Of a stretch of DNA of 64,000 nt, positions 32,535 through 43,580 are shown one piece after another (the stretch's first letter is position 1; each line of letters starts with the position of its first letter). The notes beneath the pieces were generated by a model, which was not told the origin of the DNA, did no database searches, and worked only from the letters and a program-made list of their open reading frames with translations. Origin of the DNA: Kitagawia praeruptora (Eukaryota; Streptophyta; Magnoliopsida; Apiales; Apiaceae); NCBI GenBank assembly GCA_037693485.1, contig CM075354.1, forward strand, positions 159,613,501-159,677,500, given 5' to 3'. The position numbers and the translations under genes were made by a program.

Positions 32535-35500
32535 TTTATCCCCAGGAAGTAAAATGAGAGAAATCCTTAATAAGGAATTTCAACAAGAAAAGCATGCCCA
32601 ATTTAGGCAATGGTATTTTAAGAAATACTCTTCGAAAGACCTAGATAAATTCAAAGATGAATTTTATGAGTATATAGCTAAAACAGAAGATTATATACCT
32701 TTTGTAAATTGGTTTATAAAAACCTATCTTGATAACACTAATAAAGAAATTTTAGTGTTACAAAGACCTTGGAAAACTCCAAAAGGAGAAACTATTAGTT
32801 CTCCATTTCCTCCAGAGCAAACAATCAGTTTAAATAATAATACAGAAGCTACAGCCTATACAAGTATTCAAAAGCTTGAAAATTCTCAAGCTACTGTAAA
32901 AGATCTAAATACTATAATTAGATCGCAAAATTATACTAACACCTTTCTTGCTTGTCTAGGTGATCAATGTATAACTTTAGAAAAGGAGATAATATCTCTT
33001 AAACAATTTATAGAAAACGAATTAAGTTCTATTAAAAAATTAATAGAAAAACAAAATCCAGAATCATCAACCAATAGAGATGATATTCCTATGATTCAAC
33101 CTCCAATTCATATTAAGGGGTTTAGAACAGAAACTAGTGGTGAAGAATTTATGCAAATTCTTCAGAAAAAGTTTGACAATTTAAATTTAAATTTAGCAGT
33201 CTTATCCAAAGACGATTCTTCTCAGCAGTCTGAAAATTCAGAACCTAGTGAAGAAATAGAAGAGATTAATGAATTAGCAACTATGTTTGCTAAACAAAAG
33301 ATTAATAATGCGGAGATAAATCCTATTTATGCTCCAAAACCTTTGGAAAAATTCTATTACCAAAGACCTTCTCCTCAGGATCTTCTATTTGAAGAACCAG
33401 AATACATTCAAACTTCATATTCAGGAAAAGCTATCTATGAATGGAATATTGATGGCTTAAATGAAAAACAAATATTCGATGTTATACACCGAATAATGAT
33501 GTATTCTACTGTTTGTAAACAAAATGGTAGCACTGATAGTGCGATAGCTTCTTTTATAGCTACAGGATTTGTAGGACAAATCAGGGGATGGTGGGAACAT
33601 TATCTTACCTTAGATCAAAGATCAGAAATTCTTAATCATAAGAAGATACTTAAAATAGAAAATGGAGTTGTTACCACAGGAGAAGAAGATGCAGTTTATA
33701 CACTGTGTATTGCTATTCTACAACATCTTACCTTAGATCAAAGATCAGAAATTCTTAATCATAAGAAGATACTTAAAATAGAAAATGGAGTTGTTACCAC
33801 AGGAGAAGAAGATGCAGTTTATACACTGTGTATTGCTATTCTACAACATTTTGTAGGAACTAATACCCCTGTGTCAGAGAAGTTATGTACACTTCTTCAA
33901 AATCTTAGATGTCCATCTTTGACCCATTTTAGATGGTATAAAGATACATTTTTGTCTAGAGTTTATCAATTAAGTGACTCTAATTCCATACATTGGAAGT
34001 CTAAATTTGTAGACGGATTACCCCATCTTTTCGCTGAAAGAGTTAGGCAATCCTTAAGAAATAAGAATGATGGAATAAATCTTAATTATAATTCTCTAAC
34101 ATATGGAGAAATTGTTAGTCATTGTATTAACGAAGGATTAGCTTTATGTAATGACATAAAGTTAAGAAACCAGTTAAAAAAGCAAAAGCTTTCAGAGAAG
34201 CACCAATTAGGTGAATTTTGTGATCAATTTGCTTTTGATATAGGAAAAATTCCTAGATATCCAGAAAAGAAAAAGCAAAAAATTGCTTATAAAAAGAATA
34301 AAACTTATAAGAATAATCCTTATAAATCAAAATATCCTTTTAATAAAAATTCTTATAAAAAGAATGATAAAAGAAAATCTTATAATAAATTAGAGAAAAA
34401 GCCTTTTGTCCCTAATAAGGGAAAAAGAAAAGCCAAAAGGATCGATGTAACTTGTCATAAATGTGGCAAAGTTGGTCATTATGCCAACCAATGTTGGACT
34501 AAGAAAGCTCTTAATGAGATAGAGGATGAGCAATTACGCTCACAATTAGAAAAGGTTTTGCTTCATAGTTCTGAAGATGAGAGAGAATCTTCAGATAATG
34601 AGGATTTAGCCTTAATATATGAAAGCTCCAGTGAATCTGATTCACAGGATTCTGATAATAATGATTGTCAGTGTAATGAGCTAAATTATTATAAATCCAT
34701 AGTAGACATGAATGGATTAAATGTCTTAACGGCTGATCAAGATAGAGCCTTAAAAATTATAGATTCAATTACCGATTTTGAGCTTAAGAAGCAAATGCTA
34801 GAAGCCCTTATTAAAAACAATAAGGAAAAAGAAGCTCCCATAGTTATAGACGCACCTTACCAATTAAGTGAGGTATTAGAAAGATTTCAAAAATCTACTA
34901 TTAAAGAAACTCCTGTTTCTTTAAATGATTTAAGAAAAGAAGTCAATTTATTAAAATCTGAAATTAATCAGATAAAACAGAATAATACTTTATTAACTCA
35001 AAGGATTACTTTATTAGAAAGTAAGCCTGTTATTCATAGTGAATCAAAAGATATTCCCTCTTCTAGTAATACTAAAGAGACCGAATATTTAGCTCTATTA
35101 GAGCAAGTAACATCTCAAAGATGGTACATCAAAGTTACCTTAGTGGTAAGCCGAGAATTTATTCTCAAAGATGAGATAGCCCTTGTTGATAGTGGTGCTG
35201 ACTTGAATTGTATTCAAGAAGGATTAATTCCTACCAAATATTTTGAGAAAACTACTCAATCTATATCCCATGCTGCTGGAGAAAAACTCCAAGTTAGTTA
35301 TAAACTTCCAAATACTTATATTTGTAATGAAGATATATGTCTTCCTACCTCTTTTATTCTAATAAAGAATATGAATCATAGAATAATTTTAGGAAACCCT
35401 TTTCTTCACAATATTATGCCCCTCAACAATGTTGATCAAAGTGGGATTTCTACCATAATAGAAGGAAAGAAAATAAAATTTGAATTTGTTACAGAACCTC

Positions 35501-37043
35501 AAACTCGTATAATTAATGAGGTAAATGATCGCCTTCTTAGTAAAGAAAACCAATTATGTTTTCTTAAAGAAGAAATAAAGTTTTGAGCATTAATGAACAG
35601 CTCAAGAAGCCTGATATTAAAAATCAGATAAAATTTATAGAAAACCAATTCCTTGATGAAGTTTGTAATGACCTTCCTAATGCTTTTTGGGATAGAAAGA
35701 AACATGTTATTTCTCTTCCTTATATAGATGGTTTTAATGAAAACCAAATCCCTACAAAAGCTAGGCCAGCTCAAATGAATAAAGAATATTTAGAATTATG
35801 TAAAAAAGAGATTAATTCTCTTTTAGAAAAAGGCTTAATTAGAAAGTCTAAATCTCCTTGGAGTTGTACAGCATTTTATGTTAACAATGCTGCTGAAAAA
35901 GAAAGAGGTGTGCCAAGATTAGTTATTAATTATAAACCTCTTAATAAAGTTCTAAAATGGATTAGATATCCTATTCCTAACAAAAAAGATTTGTTAGACA
36001 TATTAAACGATGCTTTAATCTTTTCTAAATTTGATATGAAGTCAGGATATTGGCAAATTCAGATTAAAGAATCTGATAGATATAAAACAGCTTTTACAGT
36101 TCCTTTTGGACATTATGAATGGAATGTTCTTCCATTTGGTCAGAAGAATGCTCCTTCTGAGTTTCAGAATATTATGAATGATATTTTCAATCCTTATTCT
36201 GAATTTATAATTGTTTATATAGATGATGTTTTAGTATTTTCTAAAACTATAGAGCAACATATTAAACACTTAAAAATATTTAAGAGTTTAATAAAAAATA
36301 ATGGTTTAGTAATATCTGCCCCAAAAATGAAATTATTTCAAACTCAAGTTAGATTTTTGGGACATATGATAAATCAAGGAAAAATTATTCCTATAGACAG
36401 AAGTATAGAGTTTGCTTCTAAATTTCCTAATGAAATAACTGATAAAAAACAGTTACAAAGATTTTTAGGAAGTCTGAATTATATTTCAGAATATTATCAA
36501 GATCTAGCCAAAGATACAGCAATATTGTACTCTAGGCTTAAGAAAAAACCTGAACCATGGACTGAGAATCATTCTCAGGCTATTCAAAAAATTAAAGCTA
36601 AGGTAAAATGCTTACCTTGTTTATCTTTAGCAAATCCCAAGTATTTTAAAATTGTTGAAACAGATGCCTCCGATATAGGATATGGTGGTATTCTAAAGCA
36701 GGTTATTCCTGAAACTTCTAAAGAAGTCCTTGTTAGATTTACCTCAGGTAAATGGAATCCAACTCAGTCAAAATACTCGACTGTGAAGAAAGAAATGCTT
36801 TCTATAATTAAATGTGTTTCAAAATTTCAAGGTGATTTATTAAATCAGAAATTTTTATTAAGAATTGATTGTAGTTCAGTAAAATCAATTATTGAAAAAG
36901 ACGTTAAAAATCTTGTAGCAAAACAAATTTTTGCAGGATGGCAAGCCCAGCTTTCGGCCTTTGAATTCGATATCCAATATATCAAAGGAGAAAATAATTC
37001 TCTTGCTGATTATTTAACCCGTGAATTTTTACAGGGAGATTAA
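32527..37043 (+). pseudogene. Endogenous pararetrovirus polyprotein, inverted copy, frameshifted
   Basis: Open from 32527 to a premature stop at 35586 (1,019 codons: capsid region, zinc knuckle, protease). A one-base length difference in a short A run near 35577-35581, compared with the minus-strand copy, shifts the frame. The remainder (RT, RNase H) is open in another frame from 35583 to 37043. The 123-bp duplication is present at 33604-33849. One residue differs near the C-terminus (IKGENN instead of NKGENN). As it stands this copy cannot make the full polyprotein. Confidence 0.9.
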
Positions 37044-37473
37044 TGGCAACCCCTTCAAGGGGAAGAGGTCGCGGCGGATATGGCCGTGGTCGAGGTTATG
37101 GGAGTAACAATATGTTGCCCCGTGTAGAATCAACTGTTCCTCTAATAGGAGATTGGACAGTTTTTCATAATAAAGGGAGAAATCTGCAGCAATTACCTGC
37201 ACCTCCAAAAAAGGAAGATATACCTTCCTCTTCTAATAGTAAGAAAACATCTTATAAAGATGCAGCAGTCAATGATGATCCACAGGAAAAAGAATATTTC
37301 GAAAATCCTGTTACAGAAACCATTATGTTTCTTGAAGAAGAAGATGTTCAAATGCACCAAGATGGTTGGTCATTAAGAACTAGGTACCTTGAATCCAGAG
37401 GATACCCAGGGCTTCAAAATCAAGCCAGACAGAATTTAGAAATTCTGTTAACAATTACCGAATCGGTAACTAT

Positions 37474-37476
<3 letters not shown>
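37043..37476 (+). pseudogene. Endogenous pararetrovirus ORF3, 5' part only, truncated by (TA)n
   Basis: The first ~144 codons are identical to ORF3 of the complete unit, then homology stops after TATTAC and a pure AT repeat follows. The apparent C-terminal YIYIYI residues come from the microsatellite. The rest of ORF3, ORF4 and the promoter region are missing from this unit. Confidence 0.85.

Positions 37477-37569
<93 letters not shown>
37477..37569. repeat. (TA)n microsatellite at the right end of the pararetrovirus locus
   Basis: About 46 uninterrupted AT/TA units. The left end of the viral locus also abuts TATATATA (21329-21336), so the virus probably entered a TA tract. Confidence 0.95.
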
Positions 37570-37571
<2 letters not shown>

Positions 37572-37968
37572 CAAGTGCTCAAAAGAGAACATATTTTTTG
37601 AAGAAAACTAAGGTACTAATCCTAGCCATTAGATGTATTAAGATCAATGGCCCCGCCAGGGGCACCTACACACTAATCAAATACACCCTCACACACACAA
37701 TCACACCTAATCCCCTCCATTTTTAATTTGATTTTTCCCGTCAATCGGTGATATTTTTTTAAAATCTAATTTCACCACATTTTTCATATGAGTAGGGATA
37801 TAGAGAAAACCCCTTTAAAATGAGAACTTAGAAAACTAAATTAAAATATAGCACATATGGTATTCAAACTGATCGTTGGGAGATGGAGAAAAATGTGGTG
37901 AAATTTGATTTTAAAAAATATCACCGATTGACGGGAAAAATCAAATTAAAAACGGAGGGGATTAGGTG
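37570..37968. mobile_element. Foldback element with GC box, adjacent to (TA)n
   Basis: It starts GGCAAGTGCTCAAAAGAGAAC directly after the TA tract, like the GGxTCTTxCTCAA family at 59 kb. It carries GGCCCCGCCAGGGGC (37649-37663). The segments at 37702-37800 and 37875-37966 are inverted copies (CTAATCCCCTCCATTTTTAA and its complement, with CGTCAATCGGTGATATTTTT). The matching right terminus of the family is not clear, so it may be truncated or composite. Confidence 0.5.
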
Positions 37969-38157
37969 GTATATTTTATATTATTGCGGTTACGGTTTTG
38001 CGATATTTCAATATTCAAATCCGTAACCAATCTGCAAATATGTGATTTTTAAAAATTCAATCCGCAACCAACCCGCATTTCGCGATTAACCGCAAAATGC
38101 GATGCGGTTGCGAGTGATTTGCGGTTGAGCGAATAGTCTGTACACCCCTATGCATAA

Positions 38158-38436
38158 CTATGTTATTTAAAGCTCGGAAAATGACAAGAACATATAAATT
38201 TGCGAAAAATTTATGTACATAGGCATTTTGAGGGCCTAAAAAATATATTTCCACATAATTTATTTTTTTACATTTTTTGGATCCATTTTAAAGTATCAAC
38301 GTCCTACTTTGTTACAAACAAAAAATATTACGAAAGTCATAAGAACACACAAATTCCATAATACATTACATGAGATAAAATCACGTAACAATTTGAAACT
38401 AAGCTCAACATGATACAAGTTCTTAAACTATGATAC
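38158..38436. other. Right flank of the hAT-like shell
   Basis: The stretch at 38218-38325 (CATTTTGAGGGCCTAAAAAATATATTTCC...CCTACTTTGTTAC) is a diverged direct repeat of 19765-19860 on the left flank. No gene seen. Confidence 0.4.
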
Positions 38437-39215
38437 TGTTAGAATATGCTTTAGGACTGAAAATAAATGTTATTATGTGTTAAATTGTTATTTAAGTTTT
38501 AGGAATCAATTAGGCAGTTTATATTAGCAGTTGTGCAGTTAGGCAGTTGTGCAGTTGTAGCCATATTATTAGGAGAAGTTATTTTCTCTGAAGTTAAAAA
38601 GGTTGTAATATGTTCTTGTTAGATTAGGGGACTTACACACAATTCGAGATTCACAAACAATCAATACACACACCAATCAATAATTGACAAGATCTACCAA
38701 AGCACGATCACAAGAACACACAAATACTTGACGTGGAAACACCCACGTCCCAAACTTGTATTATTAATCTTAACAATAACCAATAATACATCAAAACAAT
38801 AACACCTCAATGGTGTCCCAAACCCGATACTTGAGCCAACAATACTCAAACACCTCCCAAACAATACTTAAGACTACATCTCTTAAGCTTTCACATTATC
38901 AAACAAATACAATATGACTATGTATATATAGCCATCCAAAACTTAGCCACCAAGACTTACCATACTTGTTGTACAAGTCTTACCATACTTGTTATACAAG
39001 TCTTCCAATTCTTGGCACCTAATTACCCAACTTAGTGATCAAGACATACCATATATAATAATTGTCTACATATACAATTATTATCTTACCCATATACATC
39101 TTAAAACTCCCAAGCCCATACAATCACATTGGGTTGAAACCCAACAGTTCTGTAGTTAATGAATAAGATCTGTGTTTTCTCTCTTTCATTTGTAAATAAC
39201 TTACAGATACAAACA
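38437..39215 (+). mobile_element. Solo LTR (about 244 bp) interrupted by a second solo LTR
   Basis: It starts TGTTAGAATATG and ends TACAAACA, obeying TG...CA, and is flanked by TGATAC (38431-38436 and 39216-39221). Removing the nested LTR plus one GTTCT joins the two halves smoothly. No internal retrotransposon region remains, so this is a solo LTR, probably Copia-type by size and ends. Confidence 0.75.
38617..39146 (-). mobile_element. Nested solo LTR, 530 bp
   Basis: On the minus strand it starts TGTTGGGTTTCAACCC and ends CCTAATCTAACA; target duplication GTTCT at 38612-38616 and 39147-39151. It contains ACTTGTTGTACAAGTC-type inverted repeats and a TATATATAGCC sequence that may be its promoter. 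Inserted in the older LTR at 38437-39215. Confidence 0.8.
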
Positions 39216-39297
39216 TGATACATGATAGAGCACACTTCACTAAAATGGAAACAGAAAATTTGAAAACAAGCATAAAATCACCATATAAGTCCTTAAA

Positions 39298-39660
39298 TTT
39301 GACTTAGCCTAACCACATAATTCTCGTTGCCATCTTCCTCAATTTTCTGGAGGATTTTGACGTTTTCTTGCAGCTTCAGATTCCATTGCAATTTGAATTT
39401 CTCTTGCTTCATAATCTTCAACATACTTTTCAATTTCCGCGGCCTCAACAACAAAAAATTCCTCTCTTTTTGGTCATAAAATGCATACATCTCTTGCACC
39501 CGATGCCACTATTCCTCCTTTGAGAACTTCCTATCTTTCAAAGTCGCACCTAGCTTAGCACGAGAATCAATGACATTGTTCGCCAGTTCTTCATTGTAAA
39601 AGTTGAAATTATACATCTCTACTTTAGTTCGGACCCAATCTTTACCCTTTCTCTCCTCCC
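39298..39660 (-). pseudogene. Unrecognised host-gene fragment with frameshifts
   Basis: On the minus strand the frames encode a charged helical segment (DWVRTKVEMYNFNFYNEEL, then VIDSRAKLGATLKDRKFS, a stop, and EAAEIEKYVEDYEAREIQIA in a shifted frame). The alternation of readable peptides across at least one stop and one frameshift suggests a decayed exon. I do not recognise the family. A small hAT-type MITE lies just upstream in its reading direction. Confidence 0.4.
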
Positions 39661-39711
39661 GACCTGCTCTTTATATTAATAAGTATATGATATTGAATAA
39701 TAGGGTATAAG

Positions 39712-39978
39712 CATGGTTCTAAAAATCCCCGATTTAGCCGATTAATCCCCGATTAATCTCTGTAAGGTAACCAACCGATTCGATTTTTGAAATCCGATTA
39801 ATCCTGTGAATTTATTTAAAATAATATATTTAATTGTAAATTAGACTAATATATTAAATATTATTATAATATCCGATTAGTACTCCGATTAATCCTTCCG
39901 ATTAATCCCCGATTACCCGATTAATCTTAAATCGGTACCTTAACCGATTTATACCGATTACCGATTTCTACAACCATG
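39712..39978. mobile_element. hAT-type MITE, 267 bp, 8-bp TSD
   Basis: The ends CATGGTTCTAAAAATCCCCG and (reverse complement) CATGGTTGTAGAAATCGG are inverted repeats. Target duplication GGTATAAG occurs at 39704-39711 and 39979-39986. The interior consists of repeated CCGATTAATC motifs. No ORF. Confidence 0.75.
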
Positions 39979-40028
39979 GGTATAAGTATCAAAGCGCAAG
40001 GAAGATTTCAATCAAAATTGTTATATAC

Positions 40029-40121
40029 CTGTCCAACACAAATGAACTCTGAAAGGTGGTTATGCTATTGGGTCAATAAGGACCCGTCAACCGGACCAGG
40101 ATGATAGCTAGGCCCGTCCAT
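40029..40121 (-). pseudogene. Exon fragment resembling plant mobile domain (MAIN-like) proteins
   Basis: On the minus strand the frame reads MDGPSYHPGPVDGSLLTQ, then a TAG stop, then HNHLSEFICVGQ before a GT donor. HPGPxDxSLLTQQxxHRS is the familiar N-terminal signature of plant mobile domain/MAIN-like proteins (often annotated as phosphatase 7 long form). The in-frame stop replaces a Gln codon. An upstream stretch near 40370 reading MAASSAPLSS followed by a GT may be another decayed exon. Confidence 0.45.
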
Positions 40122-40129
40122 GTCTATAT

Positions 40130-40506
40130 AAAATATTTAAACACTTATTAGTGTAAATTTTATCCATCCATTAACACAAATTCATATATTAATATTTGTA
40201 TAAAAATTGCAAAACATTTAATCATTTAATTGCAAATCAATAATACATGTTAAAAGTTAAATTGTAAATGGAAAGGGTGATGAAATTGTGTACCTGAGAA
40301 AAAAAAGAGATGATGAACAAACGAAGGTGGTGCAGGCGGATGGAGGAAAGAGGAGCGGAAGAAGCAGCCATGAGGGGGGTGTTTTACTCGCCGTTTAGAA
40401 TCGCGAAGGGGGCGTGAAGAAAGAAAGGAATTCTATAAATTATAGCTTTTGTCTAAACTTCTTTATAACCTAAGTCCAAATTGAAACGACGTTGTCCTTA
40501 CTTTAG
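40130..40506. other. AT-rich spacer with possible upstream exon
   Basis: Contains the MAASSAPLSS reading on the minus strand (near 40372-40290) and a purine-rich stretch. Nothing else is recognisable. Confidence 0.3.
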
Positions 40507-40508
40507 TA

Positions 40509-40791
40509 CTCTCTCCGTCCCGGCCAATTCTTTACATTTGGTTTGGACACGGAGATCAAGGATAGTGGGTGTAATATTGTTAAAATAAATGAAGTAGTGG
40601 GTGTAATAGTGATTTTATTGTTAAAATAAGTGAAGTAGTGTGTGTAATAGTGTAGAGTGTTGAAAAAGTAGAGTGAAGTAGTGGATGTAATAATGTATTT
40701 AATTGTTAAAAGTTACTATTTTTAGAAATGTAAATAATTGGTGGGATGGCCCAAAAAGGAAAGTGTAAAGAAATGGGAGGGATAGAGGGAG
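40509..40791. mobile_element. Stowaway-type MITE
   Basis: Ends CTCTCTCCGTCCC and (reverse complement) CTCCCTCTATCCCTCCC, the Stowaway signature, with TA duplication at 40507-40508 and 40792-40793. The interior contains repeated GTAGTGGGTGTAATA. Confidence 0.85.
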
Positions 40792-40794
40792 TAA

Positions 40795-41065
40795 GACCAT
40801 GTTTGTTTCAAGGGATTATAATCCCCAAATTATTACCTTATAAATCCCAAACTTAAGGGATTATAATCTCATGAATTCACATTTTGATCATTGTTTTAGT
40901 TCACTCCCATGGTATTATAATACCTTGTGAAAGAAGGTATTATAATCCCATAGAAATGAATCAAAAAGATGATAGCAATATACTTTCATGGGATTATAAT
41001 CCTTTAAATTTAAGAAAGATAGTGTAATTTTCCAAGGATTATAATCCCCTAAAACAAACATGGCC
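40795..41065. mobile_element. Tourist/Harbinger-type MITE
   Basis: Left end GACCATGTTTGTTTCAAGGG, right end (reverse complement) GGCCATGTTTGTTTTAGGGG; duplication TAA at 40792-40794 and 41066-41068. The interior has repeated GGGATTATAATCC palindromes. Its left TAA overlaps the right TA of the neighbouring Stowaway, so one MITE inserted at the edge of the other. Confidence 0.8.
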
Positions 41066-41068
41066 TAA

Positions 41069-41434
41069 GTGTTTAGGAAAGGCGAACACAACTTGCATGT
41101 CAAAAATTAAGAAAAATAATTGTCCTCCATTATAAATGGTGACCAAAAGATGAATTCACAGTCTGTTATGTTTGCCATTTTCAATGACGAACACTTCTTT
41201 TTTATAAATATTTATACTGCTCTTCCGGGCTTTTAGACCTGCACTTTTGCAAAGCTCAATCAACCTATACTATTTTAGCAAATTGAATGTACAAATATGT
41301 TATAAATGCAAAGGAGCCCCAAATAAAAACTCCCTAGTATAAGTTCGAAGGTCCAACAGGCATCCAATATTATTGTGCCTTAGCACACATATTAATTTGA
41401 ATGGTGTGTTGTAGTGAGGATGTGGTAAACACAA
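41069..41434. other. Spacer before the large MULE
   Basis: AT-rich; contains GAACACAACTTGCATGTC and TTTGCCATTTTCAATGACGAACAC, similar in wording to the repeats near 19620. No gene recognised. Confidence 0.3.
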
Positions 41435-41443
41435 TTATTTTAT

Positions 41444-41768
41444 GAGTAAAGTGCATTTTGTGTATATGCAATTAGTGTGTCAGACCACTTTGGATATTGT
41501 ACTTCAGAAAGTATCACGGGCTATATTGCACTTCACTTTTCATTACACAAAGTGTAACGCCATCAAATATGTTTAACTCCGTTAGAAAATGCAGGGGTAA
41601 AATCGTCTTTTAATCGTCTTGTTCTTCATCAACCCATTTCCACCATCAACAATTTATTTAGAACTTGAAGCTTGTATATCTCATTCATTTTTTAATCAAA
41701 TCAGCTCATTTAAATTGCATTAAGATCGTCTCTTTCTCTCATACAATATGATATCAATTTTGAATAAT
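41444..41768 (+). repeat. Left TIR of the large MULE
   Basis: GAGTAAAGTGCATTTTGTG... through AACTCCGTTAGAAAATGCAG to AATATGATATCAATTTTG. Matches 57125-56801 in inverted orientation. Confidence 0.92.
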
Positions 41769-41885
41769 TAAAATATGCATTAAGATCGACTCACGGATGG
41801 AACAAAATAGCTGGAATTCTGATTGGAAACACTACACCATAGATGGCCTATAACAACCTTTTGGCATGGGTGTTACCACTATGGA

Positions 41886-43052
41886 TAGGGCTGAGTATTC
41901 GGGTATAACCGAACCGAATTACCGAATACCGAAATAACCAAAATACCGAATAAGCTCAAAACCATATCCGATTAGTAAACCGAAATAATTTCGGATATTT
42001 TACCGAACCAAAATTTATATTTCGGTTAAAACCGAATACCGAATTAAATAACCGAATTATAAAAAAAATCAATTTTCTAGAAATTCATCATAAAACAGGG
42101 AGCATAAACAAGATCAACACAGCCATCGAACGGTGTAAAGGAGATTGGGTGTTGTTCGGAGATGTAGAGGAGCGGAAGAACGGTGGTTGCGAGGTGAAGG
42201 ACAGAGGAGAAGTGGGGTGGTTGGTGGAAAGGGGTGTTGTTTGAATTGAAGGACGCCGGAATAGAGTGAGGCGGTGCCGGAGTTGAATTGGTGAATTGCA
42301 GGCGGAGTTGTAAGGTGGGTGGAATGAACCCTTCGCAGAATTGAATGAGAGAAGAGAGGTGTTGTGGGTGGAAGGCGGTGTGGAAAAGATGAGAAAATGG
42401 AGGTGCAGTTGTGTTGTATTGGTGTATTGAGAGAGATAGTGTGGAAGATGGGCATGTGACTGTTGGATGGGAGTGAAGGAGAGAGATCGATGGTTGTGTT
42501 CACTGAGAACAAAGGAGGAGCAGCTGTGTTGATTATAAAAAAATAAATCAATTTTCTAAAAATTATATATATATATATATATATATAATATTACTCCCTC
42601 TGTCCCTCTCATTTCTTTACAGTTACTATTTTGGGGTGTCCCTCTCATTTCTTTACATACCAAAAATAGTAAGTTTCTTCCACTATTACACCCACTATCT
42701 CATATATTTAACAATAAAAAACACTATTACACCCACTACTTTCCTCCACTATCTCAAATCTATAATTAAATATTAATAGGTCCCACCACTTTACCCACTT
42801 TTCATCTAACTTTACTCATTTTTTACACATTTTCTTGGTCTCCGTGTCCATCCCCCACGTAAACAACCATGAGGGACGGAGGGAGTATATTTTAAATATT
42901 TCGGTTATTTCGGTAAAAAAACCAAAATAACCGAAATACCGAATAACACAAAAAACCATAACCGAATTAAAACCGAATTATTTCGGTTCGGTTAACCGAA
43001 CCGAATTATTTCGGTTCGGTATTCGGTTAACCGAACCGAATGCTCAGTCCTA
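41886..43052. mobile_element. hAT-type element, 1,167 bp, nested in the CACTA
   Basis: Ends TAGGGCTGAGTATTCGG and (reverse complement) TAGGACTGAGCATTCGG; exact 8-bp duplication ACTATGGA (41878-41885 and 43053-43060). The sub-terminal regions consist of ACCGAACCGAATTA/TTCGGTTCGG repeats. The interior holds a Pro/Thr/Ser-rich minus-strand ORF (42114-42551, 145 codons) with no recognised homology and a nested Stowaway MITE. Confidence 0.88.
42594..42885. mobile_element. Stowaway-type MITE nested in the hAT element
   Basis: Ends CTCCCTCTGTCCCTCTC and (reverse complement) CTCCCTCCGTCCCTCATG, TA duplication at 42592-42593 and 42886-42887. The CCCTCTCATTTCTTTACA block is locally duplicated near the left end. 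Preceded by a short (TA)n tract. Confidence 0.85.
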
Positions 43053-43580
43053 ACTATGGATGTTACCATAGCTATGAAAATTTTGACCTATCGCAACCTT
43101 TTGATTGTGGTGTTACCATAGGCACAAAAGTATGTTACTTTAGTTATAAAAGGTGTTACAGTGGCTAACACCATGAGGTGTGTTACCATAGAGTATTCAT
43201 GAACAAAAAATTTATTTAATTTAAAATTAATGATTTAATAATTATTTGACTTTAAAATAATTAATTTTAACAAAATCGTTGAAGTTATCATTGTAAAACG
43301 TAATATTCCATCAAATAATTAAATTATTAATTTTTCATAAATATTAAATTTCGAATAAAAAGATTTTAAAATAAAGTAATATCCAAAAATGACTATATTT
43401 TAACTAAATTTTTTAAAAAAATTAATAGAGAAAATAATAATTTGCATAAATTGTGAATTATTTCAAAATAATGAAAATAATAAATTAAAAAAGAGCTTTT
43501 TTCATAAATAAATAAGAAAAAGTAAATTTTTGCACATTTACTTTTGTTAAGAATAGCTATTTGCAATTTTACTAAACTAT

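Larger units (their letters stand above)
21337..37476. mobile_element. Endogenous pararetrovirus (Caulimoviridae) locus with inverted and tandem units
   Basis: From left to right: one complete unit on the minus strand (21337-29390; period 8,054 bases measured between identical CCAAATAGGCGG landmarks); a head-to-tail partial unit on the same strand (29391-30988); five unexplained bases (30989-30993); then a unit on the plus strand (30994-37476) that stops inside ORF3. Gene order per unit is leader with tRNA-Met primer site, movement protein, capsid-protease-RT-RNase H, ORF3, ORF4, promoter region. The plus arm and 22961-29446 form an inverted repeat of ~6.48 kb with very few differences. Both outer ends touch TA repeats. 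The plus copy is broken by a frameshift and truncation. Confidence 0.9.
19887..38149. mobile_element. hAT-like shell element enclosing several insertions
   Basis: The left end reads TAGGGTGTACGCGGTGCGGTT and the reverse complement of the right end TAGGGGTGTACAGAC. Both sub-terminal regions are full of GCGGTTGCG/GCGATT repeats, a hallmark of plant hAT elements with TAGGGGTG ends. An 8-bp repeat ATGCATAA flanks it (19879-19886 and 38150-38157), although three extra bases separate the left copy from the TIR. Everything between, including two or three hairpin elements and the pararetrovirus locus, would be secondary insertion into a short hAT element. No hAT transposase remains. Confidence 0.55.

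Noticed and set aside
37441..37570. C-terminal YIYIYI extension of viral ORF3
   Set aside because: It is read-through of the TA microsatellite, not protein sequence.
42114..42551. 145-codon minus-strand ORF as a gene
   Set aside because: Pro/Ser/Thr-rich, no recognised family, lies inside a non-autonomous hAT element; possible captured fragment but unsupported.
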